Assembly (NCBI RefSeq): GCF_020906275.1
Contig: NZ_CP086727.1
Span: 1,550,001-1,614,000, forward strand
Source of the DNA: Parasphingorhabdus litoris DSM 22379
GTDB lineage: Bacteria > Pseudomonadota > Alphaproteobacteria > Sphingomonadales > Sphingomonadaceae
Direction: 5' to 3'
DNA: 64,000 nucleotides
A program made the position numbers and the translations under genes. Of this stretch, positions 9,445 through 18,413 are shown piece after piece. The notes beneath the pieces were generated by a model. The model did not search any database, had not been told where the DNA came from, and saw only the letters and a list, made by a program, of their open reading frames with translations. The stretch's first letter is position 1. Each line of letters opens with the position of its first letter.

Positions 9445-9593
9445 TTGGTCCTTCGATGAATCGGCTCGCGGTAATTCAATATGGTGATAAATGCGAGTGC
9501 AAAAAGGCTGGTTTTAAATGAGTTGCAAGAAAGGACTGGAAATATGACATTCTGATCCTTAGTTTGAAGCTTGTAAAATCGCCGGAGAAAAAA

Positions 9594-10298
9594 ATGTTTC
9601 GGGACCTAGGTGAGTATTTGGATTCGATAAAGGCGCGTGACCCCGCACCTCGTTCGCGCTGGGAAGTACTGCTGTATCCAGGTGTTTTAGCGTTAGGTTT
9701 GCATCGCATTTCGCACTGGCTGTTTAAAGGAGAATTATATTTCTTTGCACGCCTTGTGAATCATATTTCACGACTTTTTACAGCGATCGATATTCATCCT
9801 GGCGCTAAAATCGGTCGGCATCTCTTCATCGACCATGGTTTTTCGGTAATCGGCGAAACTGCGGAAATCGGTGATAATGTTACGATCTATCAATGTGTAA
9901 CTCTGGGCGGGACCAACCCTACCAATGGCGTGGGAGGAAAACGCCACCCAACAATTGAAGATGATGCAATTTTGGGCTCCGGAGCCCAGATATTGGGACC
10001 GATAACAGTTGGAAAAAGATCACGTATCGGAGCAAACGCTGTAGTCACTCAAGATGTGCCCGAGGGGGCAACCATGGTAGGGGTCCGAGCACGACCGACA
10101 CTCGTGCAGGTCGAGCAGTATCAGGAAGAGTTCACGCCTTATGGCACGCCATGCAGTGAGGTGTTCGATCCTGCCACACAAAAACTGGAAATTTTGCAAT
10201 GTGAAATGGAGCAATTGCAAAAGCGTATCGCCGCATATGCCGAAGGACGCGACAAGGTCGATGGTGACGATTCGGAAAGTAAACGAGATAGCGCCTAA
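9594..10298 (+). CDS. cysE: Serine O-acetyltransferase
   Basis: Transfers acetyl from acetyl-CoA to serine, giving O-acetylserine for cysteine synthesis. It is of the shorter EpsC/NifP-like CysE type: a helical N-terminal part, then left-handed beta-helix hexapeptide repeats (DIHPGAKIGRHLFIDHG, GDNVTIYQCVTLGG, RHPTIEDDAILGSGAQILG). The catalytic His/Asp segment is in FIDHGFSVIGETAEIG. The frame is open from a TTG at 9564, but the ATG at 9594 has GGAG six to seven bases upstream, so I chose it. The stop overlaps the ATG of the DUF2794 gene by one base. Confidence 0.93.
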   Translation: MFRDLGEYLDSIKARDPAPRSRWEVLLYPGVLALGLHRISHWLFKGELYFFARLVNHISRLFTAIDIHPGAKIGRHLFIDHGFSVIGETAEIGDNVTIYQCVTLGGTNPTNGVGGKRHPTIEDDAILGSGAQILGPITVGKRSRIGANAVVTQDVPEGATMVGVRARPTLVQVEQYQEEFTPYGTPCSEVFDPATQKLEILQCEMEQLQKRIAAYAEGRDKVDGDDSESKRDSA

Positions 10299-10654
10299 TG
10301 CGCTCTGACAACTCCAACGTTTCCTCTTTTCCTGATCGAAATACGTCGCCTGTTCAAATAGGCTTCGAGCGGAAAGAGATGGAACGGATTTTCAATCTTT
10401 ATGGGCGGATGGTTGCGGCTGGGCATTGGCGTGACTATGCGATGGATATGGGCAAGGATGCAGCAATTTTTGCAGCCTTTCGACGGACATCGGAACGACC
10501 GCAGATGCGTATAGAAAAACGTCCTGCCAATCGGAACAAACAAGGCATGTGGACACTGCATGGCGAGCATGGACAAATATTGAAACGTGGTCACGATCTG
10601 GCCGGGGTGCTCGCGCCGATGGAACGCCGATTAATGAAATTGGTCTCAGATTAG
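10298..10654 (+). CDS. DUF2794-family protein
   Basis: A 118-residue soluble protein recognised as an alphaproteobacterial DUF2794 protein from VQIGFERKEMERIFNLYG, GHWRDYAMDMGKDAAIFAAF and the closing LAGVLAPMERRLMKLV. No catalytic motif is evident and no function is established. It starts on the last base of the cysE stop codon (TAATG), so translation is coupled to cysE. A candidate Pho box and the porin promoter region follow in the 134 bases downstream. Confidence 0.88.
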   Translation: MRSDNSNVSSFPDRNTSPVQIGFERKEMERIFNLYGRMVAAGHWRDYAMDMGKDAAIFAAFRRTSERPQMRIEKRPANRNKQGMWTLHGEHGQILKRGHDLAGVLAPMERRLMKLVSD

Positions 10655-10700
10655 CGCGATTTGGTCTGAAATTTTATGATGCGATAGCGTAGTAAAAAAA

Positions 10701-10718
10701 CTGCAATAAAACTGACGT
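10701..10718 (+). promoter_or_regulatory. Candidate PhoB-binding site (Pho box) before the porin gene
   Basis: Two 7-mers, CTGCAAT (10701-10707) and CTGACGT (10712-10718), are separated by four A residues. This gives the 11-nt direct-repeat spacing of a Pho box (consensus CTGTCAT). It lies 70 bases before the porin ATG, and phoB is the convergent neighbour. Confidence 0.55.
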
Positions 10719-10788
10719 TTTACCGAAACGTAATTAACATAGAGCCGTCACCAATCACTCAAGACACTTGGTTGGGGACTCTATTGAT

Positions 10789-12144
10789 ATGAAATTGAAA
10801 TCTACTCTTATAGCGGGTGCAGCAATCGTTGCTTTGCTCCCTGGGCAGGCTCTTGCCACTGGTATTTCCAGCGAAGAAGCGAAGGCGTTGCTGGAACGAC
10901 TAAATCAGTTGGAGCAGGAAGTCGTCAGTTTGCGCGCTCAGCTTGGCAGCGTGGAAACCGTTCAGCAGCAGCAAAGCGAGCAGGTGGCCGCTGTTGAAAA
11001 GGTTGCGCAAGCAAAAGAAAAAACCAGCATCAAGTTCAAAGGTGCACCGGAAATCAAAACTGAAGATGGTTGGAGCTTTAAACCACGCGGACGTATTCTT
11101 TATGATTTCAATAACTTGTCGTCTGTACCTTCGACTATAAATATTCCAGGCGAGGGTTTTTCAAACGAAGCACGCCGTGTTCGTCTGGGTGTGCAAGGCA
11201 AAATTCCCGGTGGATTCGGCTATAAGCTGGAAGCAGATCTATTGGATGGCGTTGAGTTAACCGATGCCTATCTTGATTATAAGAGTGGCGGCCTGACGAT
11301 TACAGTTGGTCAGCATAATAACTTTCAGTCGCTTGAGGAAATATCGAGCAGTAACGATACCAGCTTTATCGAACGTGCGGCATTTACTGATGCGTTTGGT
11401 TTTCAGCGCAAAGTCGGCGTTTCAGCGGCCTATAAAACAGGTGATCTGTTGCTGCAAGGCGGTGTCTTTACGGACAATATTGATGATTTGAGTGATGGCA
11501 ATGATAGCATCAACCTCGACGGTCGGGTCGTATTTGCACCGAAATTGGGCGATGCGCAGCTTCATCTCGGTGGCTCTGTGCACTGGACTGATCTTGGTGA
11601 TACGATTGATTCGGTTCGCTATCGTCAGCGGCCATTGATTCACAGTGTCGATACTCGCTTCATTAATACCGGTAATATTTCCGCCGATGAGCAGCTGACT
11701 TATGGGCTGGAAGCTGCCGTTATTTCAGGCCGCTTTCATGCTGCCGCTGAAACCCATTGGGCAAAAGTCAGTCGACCTGGATTGGCTAACCCCACTTTCT
11801 TTGGTGGTTCTATAGAAGCGGGCCTGTTTCTGACCGATGACAAAAGAGAATATAAAGGCGGTGTCTTTAAAGGCGTGAAAGTTAAAAACCCGGTCGGTTC
11901 TGGTGGATCCGGAGCCTGGCAGGTAAATGTGCGCTATGACCGCCTTGATCTTACAGATGCAGGAATCATTGGAGGCACCCAAGATGGCTATATGGCATCT
12001 TTGATCTGGACACCGGTCGATTATGTCCGTTTTCTCGTGAACTATGGCCACCTATCCTATGGCAATGCTCTAGGTATTGTGACCGGAGCGCCTGAAGATT
12101 ACTCCGTCGATGTTATTGGCGCGCGTGCGCAAATTGCTTTCTAA
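10789..12144 (+). CDS. OprO/OprP-type phosphate-selective outer-membrane porin
   Basis: A 451-residue outer-membrane protein. A signal peptide ends at ALATG (about residue 24). A short coiled-coil segment follows (residues 30-70, LLERLNQLEQEVVSLRAQL), as in OprP-type porins, and then a beta-barrel (PRGRILYDFNNL; RRVRLGVQGKIPGGFGYKLE) ending in the aromatic residue of AQIAF. OprO/P proteins form trimeric channels for phosphate or pyrophosphate. The frame opens at a TTG (10768); the ATG at 10789 starts the signal peptide properly. The Pho-box-like repeat upstream and the convergent pst-pho cluster support phosphate uptake. The substrate is inferred, not seen. Confidence 0.88.
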   Translation: MKLKSTLIAGAAIVALLPGQALATGISSEEAKALLERLNQLEQEVVSLRAQLGSVETVQQQQSEQVAAVEKVAQAKEKTSIKFKGAPEIKTEDGWSFKPRGRILYDFNNLSSVPSTINIPGEGFSNEARRVRLGVQGKIPGGFGYKLEADLLDGVELTDAYLDYKSGGLTITVGQHNNFQSLEEISSSNDTSFIERAAFTDAFGFQRKVGVSAAYKTGDLLLQGGVFTDNIDDLSDGNDSINLDGRVVFAPKLGDAQLHLGGSVHWTDLGDTIDSVRYRQRPLIHSVDTRFINTGNISADEQLTYGLEAAVISGRFHAAAETHWAKVSRPGLANPTFFGGSIEAGLFLTDDKREYKGGVFKGVKVKNPVGSGGSGAWQVNVRYDRLDLTDAGIIGGTQDGYMASLIWTPVDYVRFLVNYGHLSYGNALGIVTGAPEDYSVDVIGARAQIAF

Positions 12145-12170
12145 AAACTTGATTTATGACAAATTGAAAA

Positions 12171-12195
12171 GGCCGGTTTCGACCGGCCTTTTTTG
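12171..12195. terminator. Bidirectional terminator between the porin gene and phoB
   Basis: A perfect 7-bp stem GGCCGGT (12171-12177) and ACCGGCC (12182-12188) closes a stable TTCG tetraloop. A T-run follows on the plus strand and an A-run precedes it (AAAA), so it can serve both the rightward porin and the leftward phoB transcripts. Confidence 0.92.
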
Positions 12196-12220
12196 TATTA
12201 TCAATCTCGAAAAAGGGCGA

Positions 12221-12916
12221 TTAAGCGGCTTCCGTATCCAGAGCGTAGCCTGCGGAGCGAACTGTTCTAATTATATCTGGACGCTGATTCGCGTTCAACG
12301 CCTTTCGCAGGCGCCGAATATGGACATCCACTGTGCGTAGTTCGATATCGCTGTCTTGGCCCCAGACGCTGTCGAGAAGACGTTCGCGAGAAAAGACCCA
12401 ATTGGGATGTTCCAGGAAATGGCGTAACAGCCGGAATTCGGTCGGCCCAAGCGGGATGGTATCGCCATCTCGTTTAACTTTGTGACCAACAGTATCCATT
12501 TCGAGATCGCCAAAAGCGAGCTTTTCGCCAGCCAGAGCAGGGCGAACACGTCGCAAGACAGCCTTTACTCGTGCGATTAGTTCGCGCGGGCTAAACGGCT
12601 TGGTGATATAATCATCGGCACCGGTCTCCAGGCCCCGGATTTTGTCTTCTTCTTCTCCACGTGCTGTCAGCATTATGATGGGAATGTTGGCTGTTTCCGG
12701 TGAGCGACGCAGGCGACGACATACTTCGATGCCGGAAAGGTTCTCGATCATCCAATCCAGTAAAATGACATCAGGGCGGTTTTCTTTGACCAACAACAGG
12801 GCTTCTTCTCCATCTGCGGTATGAATGACGTCATATTCTTCTTTTTTAAAATTCCAAGACAACAGCTCTGCCAGCGCGGCATCATCTTCAACTAGTAAAA
12901 GCCTTGCGTTAGACAT
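12221..12916 (-). CDS. phoB: PhoB, phosphate regulon response regulator
   Basis: A 231-residue OmpR-type regulator. In the receiver domain the phospho-acceptor aspartate lies in DVILLDWMIENLSG at about residue 55, Lys in YITKPFSP at about 106, and acidic residues in VEDDAALAE at the start. The winged-helix domain (about 130-228) ends with the DVHIRRLRKALN recognition region. Phosphorylated PhoB binds Pho boxes to activate phosphate-starvation genes. It is the last gene of the leftward cluster; its ATG overlaps the phoU stop by one base. Confidence 0.97.
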   Translation of the reverse strand: MSNARLLLVEDDAALAELLSWNFKKEEYDVIHTADGEEALLLVKENRPDVILLDWMIENLSGIEVCRRLRRSPETANIPIIMLTARGEEEDKIRGLETGADDYITKPFSPRELIARVKAVLRRVRPALAGEKLAFGDLEMDTVGHKVKRDGDTIPLGPTEFRLLRHFLEHPNWVFSRERLLDSVWGQDSDIELRTVDVHIRRLRKALNANQRPDIIRTVRSAGYALDTEAA

Positions 12917-13641
12917 TATTTATCTCCGCTTGATTCCTCTAATAGATCAGTTGGGTTTTCGCCGCGGTCACGCTCCGGCATGGGCTCCCCTTTGGCGGCG
13001 AAATAGACCATTTCCGCGACATTAGTCGCGTGATCGCCAATGCGTTCGAGGTTTTTAGCGATAAACAACAGATGTGCTGCTTCGCCAATATCTTTTGGAT
13101 TTTCAATCATATAGGTAATTACAGACCGGAAAATACTGGTGTAGAAATCGTCGACAATCTGATCGCGTTCACTGACTTCGAGCGCCAAGTCCGCATCTCG
13201 CCGTGCAAAGGCTTCAAGAGAGTCGCGCACCAATTGCGCGGCAATGTTGGACATCGAGGGCAATAGCGAGGCAGGCCCCAATTTGTGAGTACTGGCGATA
13301 ACCGGCACGCGTTTCGCAATATTTTTGGCATAATCGCCAATGCGCTCAACAACGCCGGAAATTTTAAATGTTGCAATCAACTCGCGCAAGTCGTCGGCCA
13401 TCGGTGCGCGTAAGGCGATGGTCTGAAAAGTCAGATCATCTATGCGCTTTTCCAAGTCATCTATCAGCTTGTCTTCCGCGACAACTTCTTCCGCCAGTTT
13501 CAAATCATGCTTTTCCAGCGCGCGCATCGCTTTCGAAATTGCTTGCTCGCTGCGACCACCAATTTCTGCGACCATACCGCGCAGTTCATTGATATCGGTG
13601 TCAAAGGCTTTGACGGTATGTTCTGTGCCTGTATTTGGCAT
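12916..13641 (-). CDS. phoU: PhoU, phosphate signalling regulator
   Basis: A 241-residue all-helical protein with two PhoU repeats carrying the metal-binding E-x-x-x-D-type helices (EVVAEDKLIDDLEKRIDD near residues 50-70; ERIGDYAKNIAKR and LERIGDHATNVAEMVYF). PhoU links the PstSCAB transporter to PhoR, keeping the Pho regulon off when phosphate is ample. It lies between pstB (29 bases upstream) and phoB (one-base overlap). The C-terminal tail after GEPMPERDRG is acidic and poorly conserved. Confidence 0.96.
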   Translation of the reverse strand: MPNTGTEHTVKAFDTDINELRGMVAEIGGRSEQAISKAMRALEKHDLKLAEEVVAEDKLIDDLEKRIDDLTFQTIALRAPMADDLRELIATFKISGVVERIGDYAKNIAKRVPVIASTHKLGPASLLPSMSNIAAQLVRDSLEAFARRDADLALEVSERDQIVDDFYTSIFRSVITYMIENPKDIGEAAHLLFIAKNLERIGDHATNVAEMVYFAAKGEPMPERDRGENPTDLLEESSGDK

Positions 13642-13670
13642 CCTTCGGGTTCCTTCCCTATTCGGTCTGC

Positions 13671-14513
13671 TTAACCGTATCGACCGGTGATATAATCCCG
13701 CGTTTTTTCCTCTGTCGGATTGGTAAATATATCCGACGTCACGCCATATTCCACCAGCGTTCCCAAGTGGAAAAAGGCTGTGCGTTGCGACACACGGGCA
13801 GCTTGCTGCATATTATGTGTCACTATCACGATGGCATATTTCCCACGCAGCTCGTGGATTAGTTCTTCTATCTTTGCCGTTGCGATAGGGTCCAGCGCCG
13901 AACAGGGCTCGTCCATTAGGATGACTTCCGGGTCAACCGCTATAGCACGCGCTATGCACAGCCTTTGCTGCTGACCGCCGGATAGAGCAGTTCCGCTATC
14001 CTGCAGCCGGTCTTGTACTTCTCCCCATAGACCGGCTCGCTGCAGGGATGTCTCTACGATGTTATCAAGCTCATCCTTGCTGTTGGCCAGTCCGTGAATG
14101 CGTGGACCATATGCGATATTGTCGTAAATGGACTTAGGAAATGGATTTGGTTTCTGAAAGACCATGCCAACCCGCGCGCGCAGCTGCACGACATCCATTT
14201 GCGGTGCATAAATATCTTCGCCTTCAAGCGTAATTTCGCCGGTAACTCTGGCAATCGGTATGGTATCGTTCATCCGGTTGAGACAACGCAGAAATGTCGA
14301 TTTGCCGCATCCAGAAGGGCCAATGAAGGCTGTGACATTATCCATCGTCACATCAATCGAGACATCCTTGATCGCTTGTTTTTCGCCATAGAAAACATCC
14401 ACATTGCGAGTGGTCATTTTTAACGGCCCATCACCTGCAGAAATGGCGGGAGCTGTAGATTCTGTCATGGTCGGACTTTCCGTGGAACTGGCGCTGTCTA
14501 TTAAATCTGTCAT
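13671..14513 (-). CDS. pstB: PstB, phosphate ABC transporter ATP-binding protein
   Basis: A 280-residue ATPase that powers high-affinity phosphate import. Walker A is GPSGCGKST, the Q-loop [12 protein letters not shown], the ABC signature [14 protein letters not shown] and Walker [15 protein letters not shown]. The N-terminal 30 residues before [12 protein letters not shown] are Ser/Thr-rich and probably disordered; the chosen ATG at 14513 lies 8 bases after the pstA stop. A start at residue 33 (MTTRNV) is conceivable. Confidence 0.97.
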   Translation of the reverse strand: MTDLIDSASSTESPTMTESTAPAISAGDGPLKMTTRNVDVFYGEKQAIKDVSIDVTMDNVTAFIGPSGCGKSTFLRCLNRMNDTIPIARVTGEITLEGEDIYAPQMDVVQLRARVGMVFQKPNPFPKSIYDNIAYGPRIHGLANSKDELDNIVETSLQRAGLWGEVQDRLQDSGTALSGGQQQRLCIARAIAVDPEVILMDEPCSALDPIATAKIEELIHELRGKYAIVIVTHNMQQAARVSQRTAFFHLGTLVEYGVTSDIFTNPTEEKTRDYITGRYG

Positions 14514-14521
14514 ATCATCAT

Positions 14522-15790
14522 CTACCAGCGGGTTTCAAAACGATTGCGTAGATATATCGCAAGAGCGTTCATCGTGAGAAGGAACAGGAGGAGTACGATA
14601 ATCGCGGCTGAGGTTTTTTCGACGAAACCACGATTGACTTCATCGGACCAGAGGAAAATCTGTACCGGTAAAACGGTCGCTGGCTCCACGATGCCACCCG
14701 GCGGCGTCGCGATAAAGGCGCGCATACCAATCATTAGTAGAGGCGCGGTTTCACCCAAGGCGCGGGCCATGCCGATAATTGTACCGGTTAATATGCCGGG
14801 TAGGGCAAGCGGCAGGACATGATGAAAGACCACCTGCATCTGGCTAGCGCCGATACCCAAGGCCGCTTCGCGAATGGAGGGCGGAACTGCTTTGACAGCA
14901 TTGCGCCCCGATATGACAATCACCGGCATTGTCATAAGCGCGAGCGTCAAGCCACCAACCAGGGCAGCCGAACGCGGTAATCCAAAGAGGTTTAGAAACA
15001 CCGCCAATCCCAGTAAACCAAAGATAATCGACGGGACAGCAGCCAAGTTGTTGATTGATACTTCAATCAAGTCTGTGAAGCGATTTTTGGGTGCATATTC
15101 TTCGAGATAAAGTGCTGAAAGTACGCCAATGGGAAAGGCAATAATCAGCGTAATGAACATAGTGATCAGCGATCCTTTGAGCGCTCCCCAAATCCCTACC
15201 TGCATGGGATCCGTAGCATCAGAATTGCTCAGGAAATTCCAGTTAAATCCTGTACTGAGCTGATCCTTCAATTCAGCGACTTTCTCTTCTGCGGAAGCGC
15301 TGCCGCTACCCTTATAGGCGACATCGATCTCTGATTCCGCCGGCAGATAGATCGTGGCCTTCGTTTCGACGATATCTGGATCATTCAATATTTCTGCGTT
15401 AACCGCCTGCCAGCCTCCGGCTGAAAACAGTTCGGAGCCTTCTTCACCATATTGGATTTCAATGCTTGTATTCACAATATCTTGAACACCTAGCGTTCGA
15501 AGATTGGCTACAGCATTTGCGCCTTCAAACTGGCTCGCTGATGCGCCTCCTGTCATTGCCGGAAAATCAATTTCAACTGGTAGTTCGGTCTGTGTAAATC
15601 CACGCAGGCCATTACCGACCATCACAATCAACAAGAATGCCAAAAAACCAGCCGATAATATAATTGCACCGAGACCTAAGGCCTTAAAACGACGTTCAGC
15701 AGCGTAGCGCTTGCGAATGCGCTTTTGCATCGCATCGCCCTGCCAATCGGTCGGGTTACGCTCTTCGGCAAAGGCGGTGGTGCTATTCAT
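14522..15790 (-). CDS. pstA: PstA, phosphate ABC transporter permease
   Basis: An inner-membrane permease with about 422 residues, longer than the roughly 290-residue E. coli PstA. After the first membrane segment there is a periplasmic insert of about 120 residues, which corresponds to the DUF3333-type N-terminal domain of alphaproteobacterial PstA. The binding-protein-dependent permease signature is in [20 protein letters not shown]. The ATG at 15790 ([10 protein letters not shown]) overlaps the end of pstC by 8 bases; the longer frame to 15826 is in pstC coding sequence and is rejected. Confidence 0.95.
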   Translation of the reverse strand: MNSTTAFAEERNPTDWQGDAMQKRIRKRYAAERRFKALGLGAIILSAGFLAFLLIVMVGNGLRGFTQTELPVEIDFPAMTGGASASQFEGANAVANLRTLGVQDIVNTSIEIQYGEEGSELFSAGGWQAVNAEILNDPDIVETKATIYLPAESEIDVAYKGSGSASAEEKVAELKDQLSTGFNWNFLSNSDATDPMQVGIWGALKGSLITMFITLIIAFPIGVLSALYLEEYAPKNRFTDLIEVSINNLAAVPSIIFGLLGLAVFLNLFGLPRSAALVGGLTLALMTMPVIVISGRNAVKAVPPSIREAALGIGASQMQVVFHHVLPLALPGILTGTIIGMARALGETAPLLMIGMRAFIATPPGGIVEPATVLPVQIFLWSDEVNRGFVEKTSAAIIVLLLFLLTMNALAIYLRNRFETRW

Positions 15791-17165
15791 AAGCTTCCCG
15801 ATATTTTTTGACGACGCGAAGCGCAATCAGATTGAGCAACAGGGTTACGACAAACAAAACCAGTCCAAGGGCGAAAGCCGCAAGGGTCTTGGGGCTATCA
15901 AATTCTTGGTCTCCGGTAAGCAACTGAACGATCTGCGTTGTAACCGTCGTGACACTGGAAAATGGATTGGCCGTCATATTCGCTGCAAGACCCGCTGCCA
16001 TTACTACGATCATCGTTTCACCAATTGCTCGACTTACCGCTAGAAGGACGCCGCCAACAACGCCAGGCAATGCGGCAGGGATCAGCACTTTCTTTATGGT
16101 TTCGCTTTTTGTTGCGCCCATAGCAAGTGATCCATCGCGCATCGCGCTTGGTACAGCGGCAATGCTGTCATCGGCCATAGATGACACGAATGGAATGATC
16201 ATGATTCCCATAACTACACCCGCGGCCAATGCCGATTCCGAAGAAGCTCCGGAAATGCCAATTGAGACGGCAAAATCGCGTAAGGCTGGTGCCACAGTCA
16301 AAGCAGCGAAATAGCCGTAAACAACAGTCGGAACGCCTGCTAGAACTTCCAATATCGGTTTCATCCATGCGCGAAATTTAAGAGGCGCATATTGGGTGAG
16401 ATAGATCGCGCTCATCAAACCCAATGGAATCGCCACAATCATGGCGATGATGGCTCCGATAAACACCGTGCCCCAGAATAACGGTATCGCGCCAAAGCCA
16501 GTTTCACCGCGCGGTCCGGCAACAGCTTTTGGATTCCATTCGGTTCCGAACAGGAAGTCGATCGGAGAAACCATAGAGAAGAAGCGAGCCGACTCAAATA
16601 TGAGTGACACGAAAATACCAATGGTGGTTATGGTAGCAATGAGCGATGCGAACAATAGCACCATCATCGTCACGCGCTCGATTTTCGTACGTGCCCTGAG
16701 CTCCGGCTTCAAACGCAACCAGGCGAACACTCCACAGGCGAAAACCAGCAGAATGGTAGCGATCATGCCGAGTGTTCGATAGTGCGATATGGCGGCCTTA
16801 TAAGGCTCCACCATCGATTTTGAGAGAGGGTTGAATGCCTGGGTTTGTTGCCCGGCAGCCATCGACCTTGCTTCCGCCAATATGGCACCCCGCGCAAATG
16901 GATCTTGCGGCAGCTGGTCAGCTGCTGGGCTGGTCAATGCTGCGTCGGTAATCAGGGCGGGGCTGGCTATATTCCAAACAATCAAAAACAACAGGGCAGG
17001 GCCGATTGCCCAAAGGGCAACATACCAGCCATGATAGTTGGGACGGGAATGAATCGCGCCCCTCTTTGTGGTGTTCGCCGCAAAGCGATTCGCTTTTACG
17101 CGACCGAAGAACCACGCAATGCCGCCAAGGACAATGATGAGCAGGAAGAGAATAGAGCCTGTCAC
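15783..17165 (-). CDS. pstC: PstC, phosphate ABC transporter permease
   Basis: A 460-residue membrane protein, partner of PstA. The N-terminal third carries extra membrane and periplasmic segments (DUF3708-like, my attribution from memory), typical of long alphaproteobacterial PstC. The permease core (about 230-455) includes the EAA-loop region DGSLAMGATKSETIKKVLIP and the Gly/Ala-rich transmembrane helices. It follows pstS by 84 bases and overlaps pstA, consistent with one pstSCAB-phoU-phoB transcript. Confidence 0.95.
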   Translation of the reverse strand: MTGSILFLLIIVLGGIAWFFGRVKANRFAANTTKRGAIHSRPNYHGWYVALWAIGPALLFLIVWNIASPALITDAALTSPAADQLPQDPFARGAILAEARSMAAGQQTQAFNPLSKSMVEPYKAAISHYRTLGMIATILLVFACGVFAWLRLKPELRARTKIERVTMMVLLFASLIATITTIGIFVSLIFESARFFSMVSPIDFLFGTEWNPKAVAGPRGETGFGAIPLFWGTVFIGAIIAMIVAIPLGLMSAIYLTQYAPLKFRAWMKPILEVLAGVPTVVYGYFAALTVAPALRDFAVSIGISGASSESALAAGVVMGIMIIPFVSSMADDSIAAVPSAMRDGSLAMGATKSETIKKVLIPAALPGVVGGVLLAVSRAIGETMIVVMAAGLAANMTANPFSSVTTVTTQIVQLLTGDQEFDSPKTLAAFALGLVLFVVTLLLNLIALRVVKKYREAYE

Positions 17166-17249
17166 GTTAAGACAACTGATCCTTGGTTAGGAATATGTAT
17201 AGCGGAATGCGGACTCCATTAAAAAAATGACCCGCATTCCGCCAGCAAT

Positions 17250-18293
17250 TTATTTCAGTTCAGTACCAGTCAAGACAGGCAGATTTTTTACTGTATCAGC
17301 CATTTGTGTACGAACATCATCTGGTGATGCGATTAGGCCAGCCTTAACAAGATAACCGTCAGATCCGCCTGCACTAATGAACTCTGTCAAATATTCCTGG
17401 AGACCGGGAATAACACCCACATGTTGTTTCTTAGCATAGATGTACAGGGGGCGTGCGCCAGGATATTCGCCTGAAGCTATCGCATCATAAGCAGGCTCAA
17501 CATCCGATACTGCTACGCCGCGAACCGAGTCTGAGTTTTCTTCCAAGAAGCTGTAGCCAAAAATTCCGAGACTATTGGGATTAGCCTTCAGTTTTTGAAC
17601 AATCAGGTTGTCGTTCTCGCCGGCATCAATATAGGCCCCATCGGCACGAACATCGTGACAAATGGCATCATATTCATCTTCATTTGTTTCTTTCAGAGCC
17701 TTTGTGGCTGCGTCGGTTTTGCAACCAACTTCCATGATCAACTCGGTAAGAGCATCGCGCGTACCTGACGTTGATGGAGGGCCGTACACACTAATCGCGA
17801 GTTCAGGCAGCGAAGGGTCGATATCTGACCAGTTTTTTGCCTCGTTCTTTTTGCCATAGGGCCGTTCTGCAATCGCCTCGTAAATCTGAGTTGGTGTAAG
17901 TTTGATAGAAGGGCCTTCATTTGCTTGCGCAATTGCAATTCCGTCAATGCCGACCTGGATTTCAACAACGTCGGTGACGCCATTTTCTTTGCACATTTCA
18001 AACTCGGTGGCCTTCATACGCCGGGATGCATTAGCAATATCCGGAGTGTTAGCGCCAACCCCAGCGCAGAACAATTTCATTCCGCCGCCAGTACCGGTCG
18101 ATTCGAGAATTGGAGAGGTGTTTGCACCGCCGGCGCTAAATTGTTCCGCGACTGCTTTGGCAAAAGGGAATACGGTTGAGGATCCGACGATACGAACTTC
18201 GCTTCTTGTTCCGCCTTGTCCGCCCGATGCTTGGTCCTGACATGCTGCCAAGGCGAGTGATGATACCGCCAAAAGAGCGATTTTCTTAAACAT
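17250..18293 (-). CDS. pstS: PstS, periplasmic phosphate-binding lipoprotein
   Basis: The substrate-binding protein of the phosphate ABC transporter. The signal sequence MFKKIALLAVSSLALAAC ends in a lipobox (LAAC), so the protein is probably lipid-anchored. Phosphate-binding blocks are visible in IVGSSTVFPFAKAVAEQF, ESTGTGGG and GPPSTSGTRDAL. I start at the ATG 18293, preceded by GGGGAC at a good distance; the longer frame to 18347 would bury the signal peptide. The mature length (about 330 residues) is normal. A Pho-box-like triple repeat lies about 90 bases upstream. Confidence 0.96.
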   Translation of the reverse strand: MFKKIALLAVSSLALAACQDQASGGQGGTRSEVRIVGSSTVFPFAKAVAEQFSAGGANTSPILESTGTGGGMKLFCAGVGANTPDIANASRRMKATEFEMCKENGVTDVVEIQVGIDGIAIAQANEGPSIKLTPTQIYEAIAERPYGKKNEAKNWSDIDPSLPELAISVYGPPSTSGTRDALTELIMEVGCKTDAATKALKETNEDEYDAICHDVRADGAYIDAGENDNLIVQKLKANPNSLGIFGYSFLEENSDSVRGVAVSDVEPAYDAIASGEYPGARPLYIYAKKQHVGVIPGLQEYLTEFISAGGSDGYLVKAGLIASPDDVRTQMADTVKNLPVLTGTELK

Positions 18294-18384
18294 TTTGCTG
18301 TCCCCGTTTTCTGTGGAGTGTTGAACAATTGGCCAAGAATCGATCATGATTGCCGACCGGTTGCACCGCGTTTAAAAGTCGGCG

Positions 18385-18413
18385 GTGTCCTAATGATTAC
18401 ATATTTGTGACAC
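18385..18413 (-). promoter_or_regulatory. Candidate Pho box upstream of pstS
   Basis: Read on the minus strand, GTGTCAC (18413-18407), ATGTAAT (18402-18396) and AGGACAC (18391-18385) form three 7-mers separated by exactly four bases, that is an 11-nt period. The first two match the CTGTCAT Pho consensus at five of seven positions each. It lies between the phoR stop and pstS. Confidence 0.65.
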
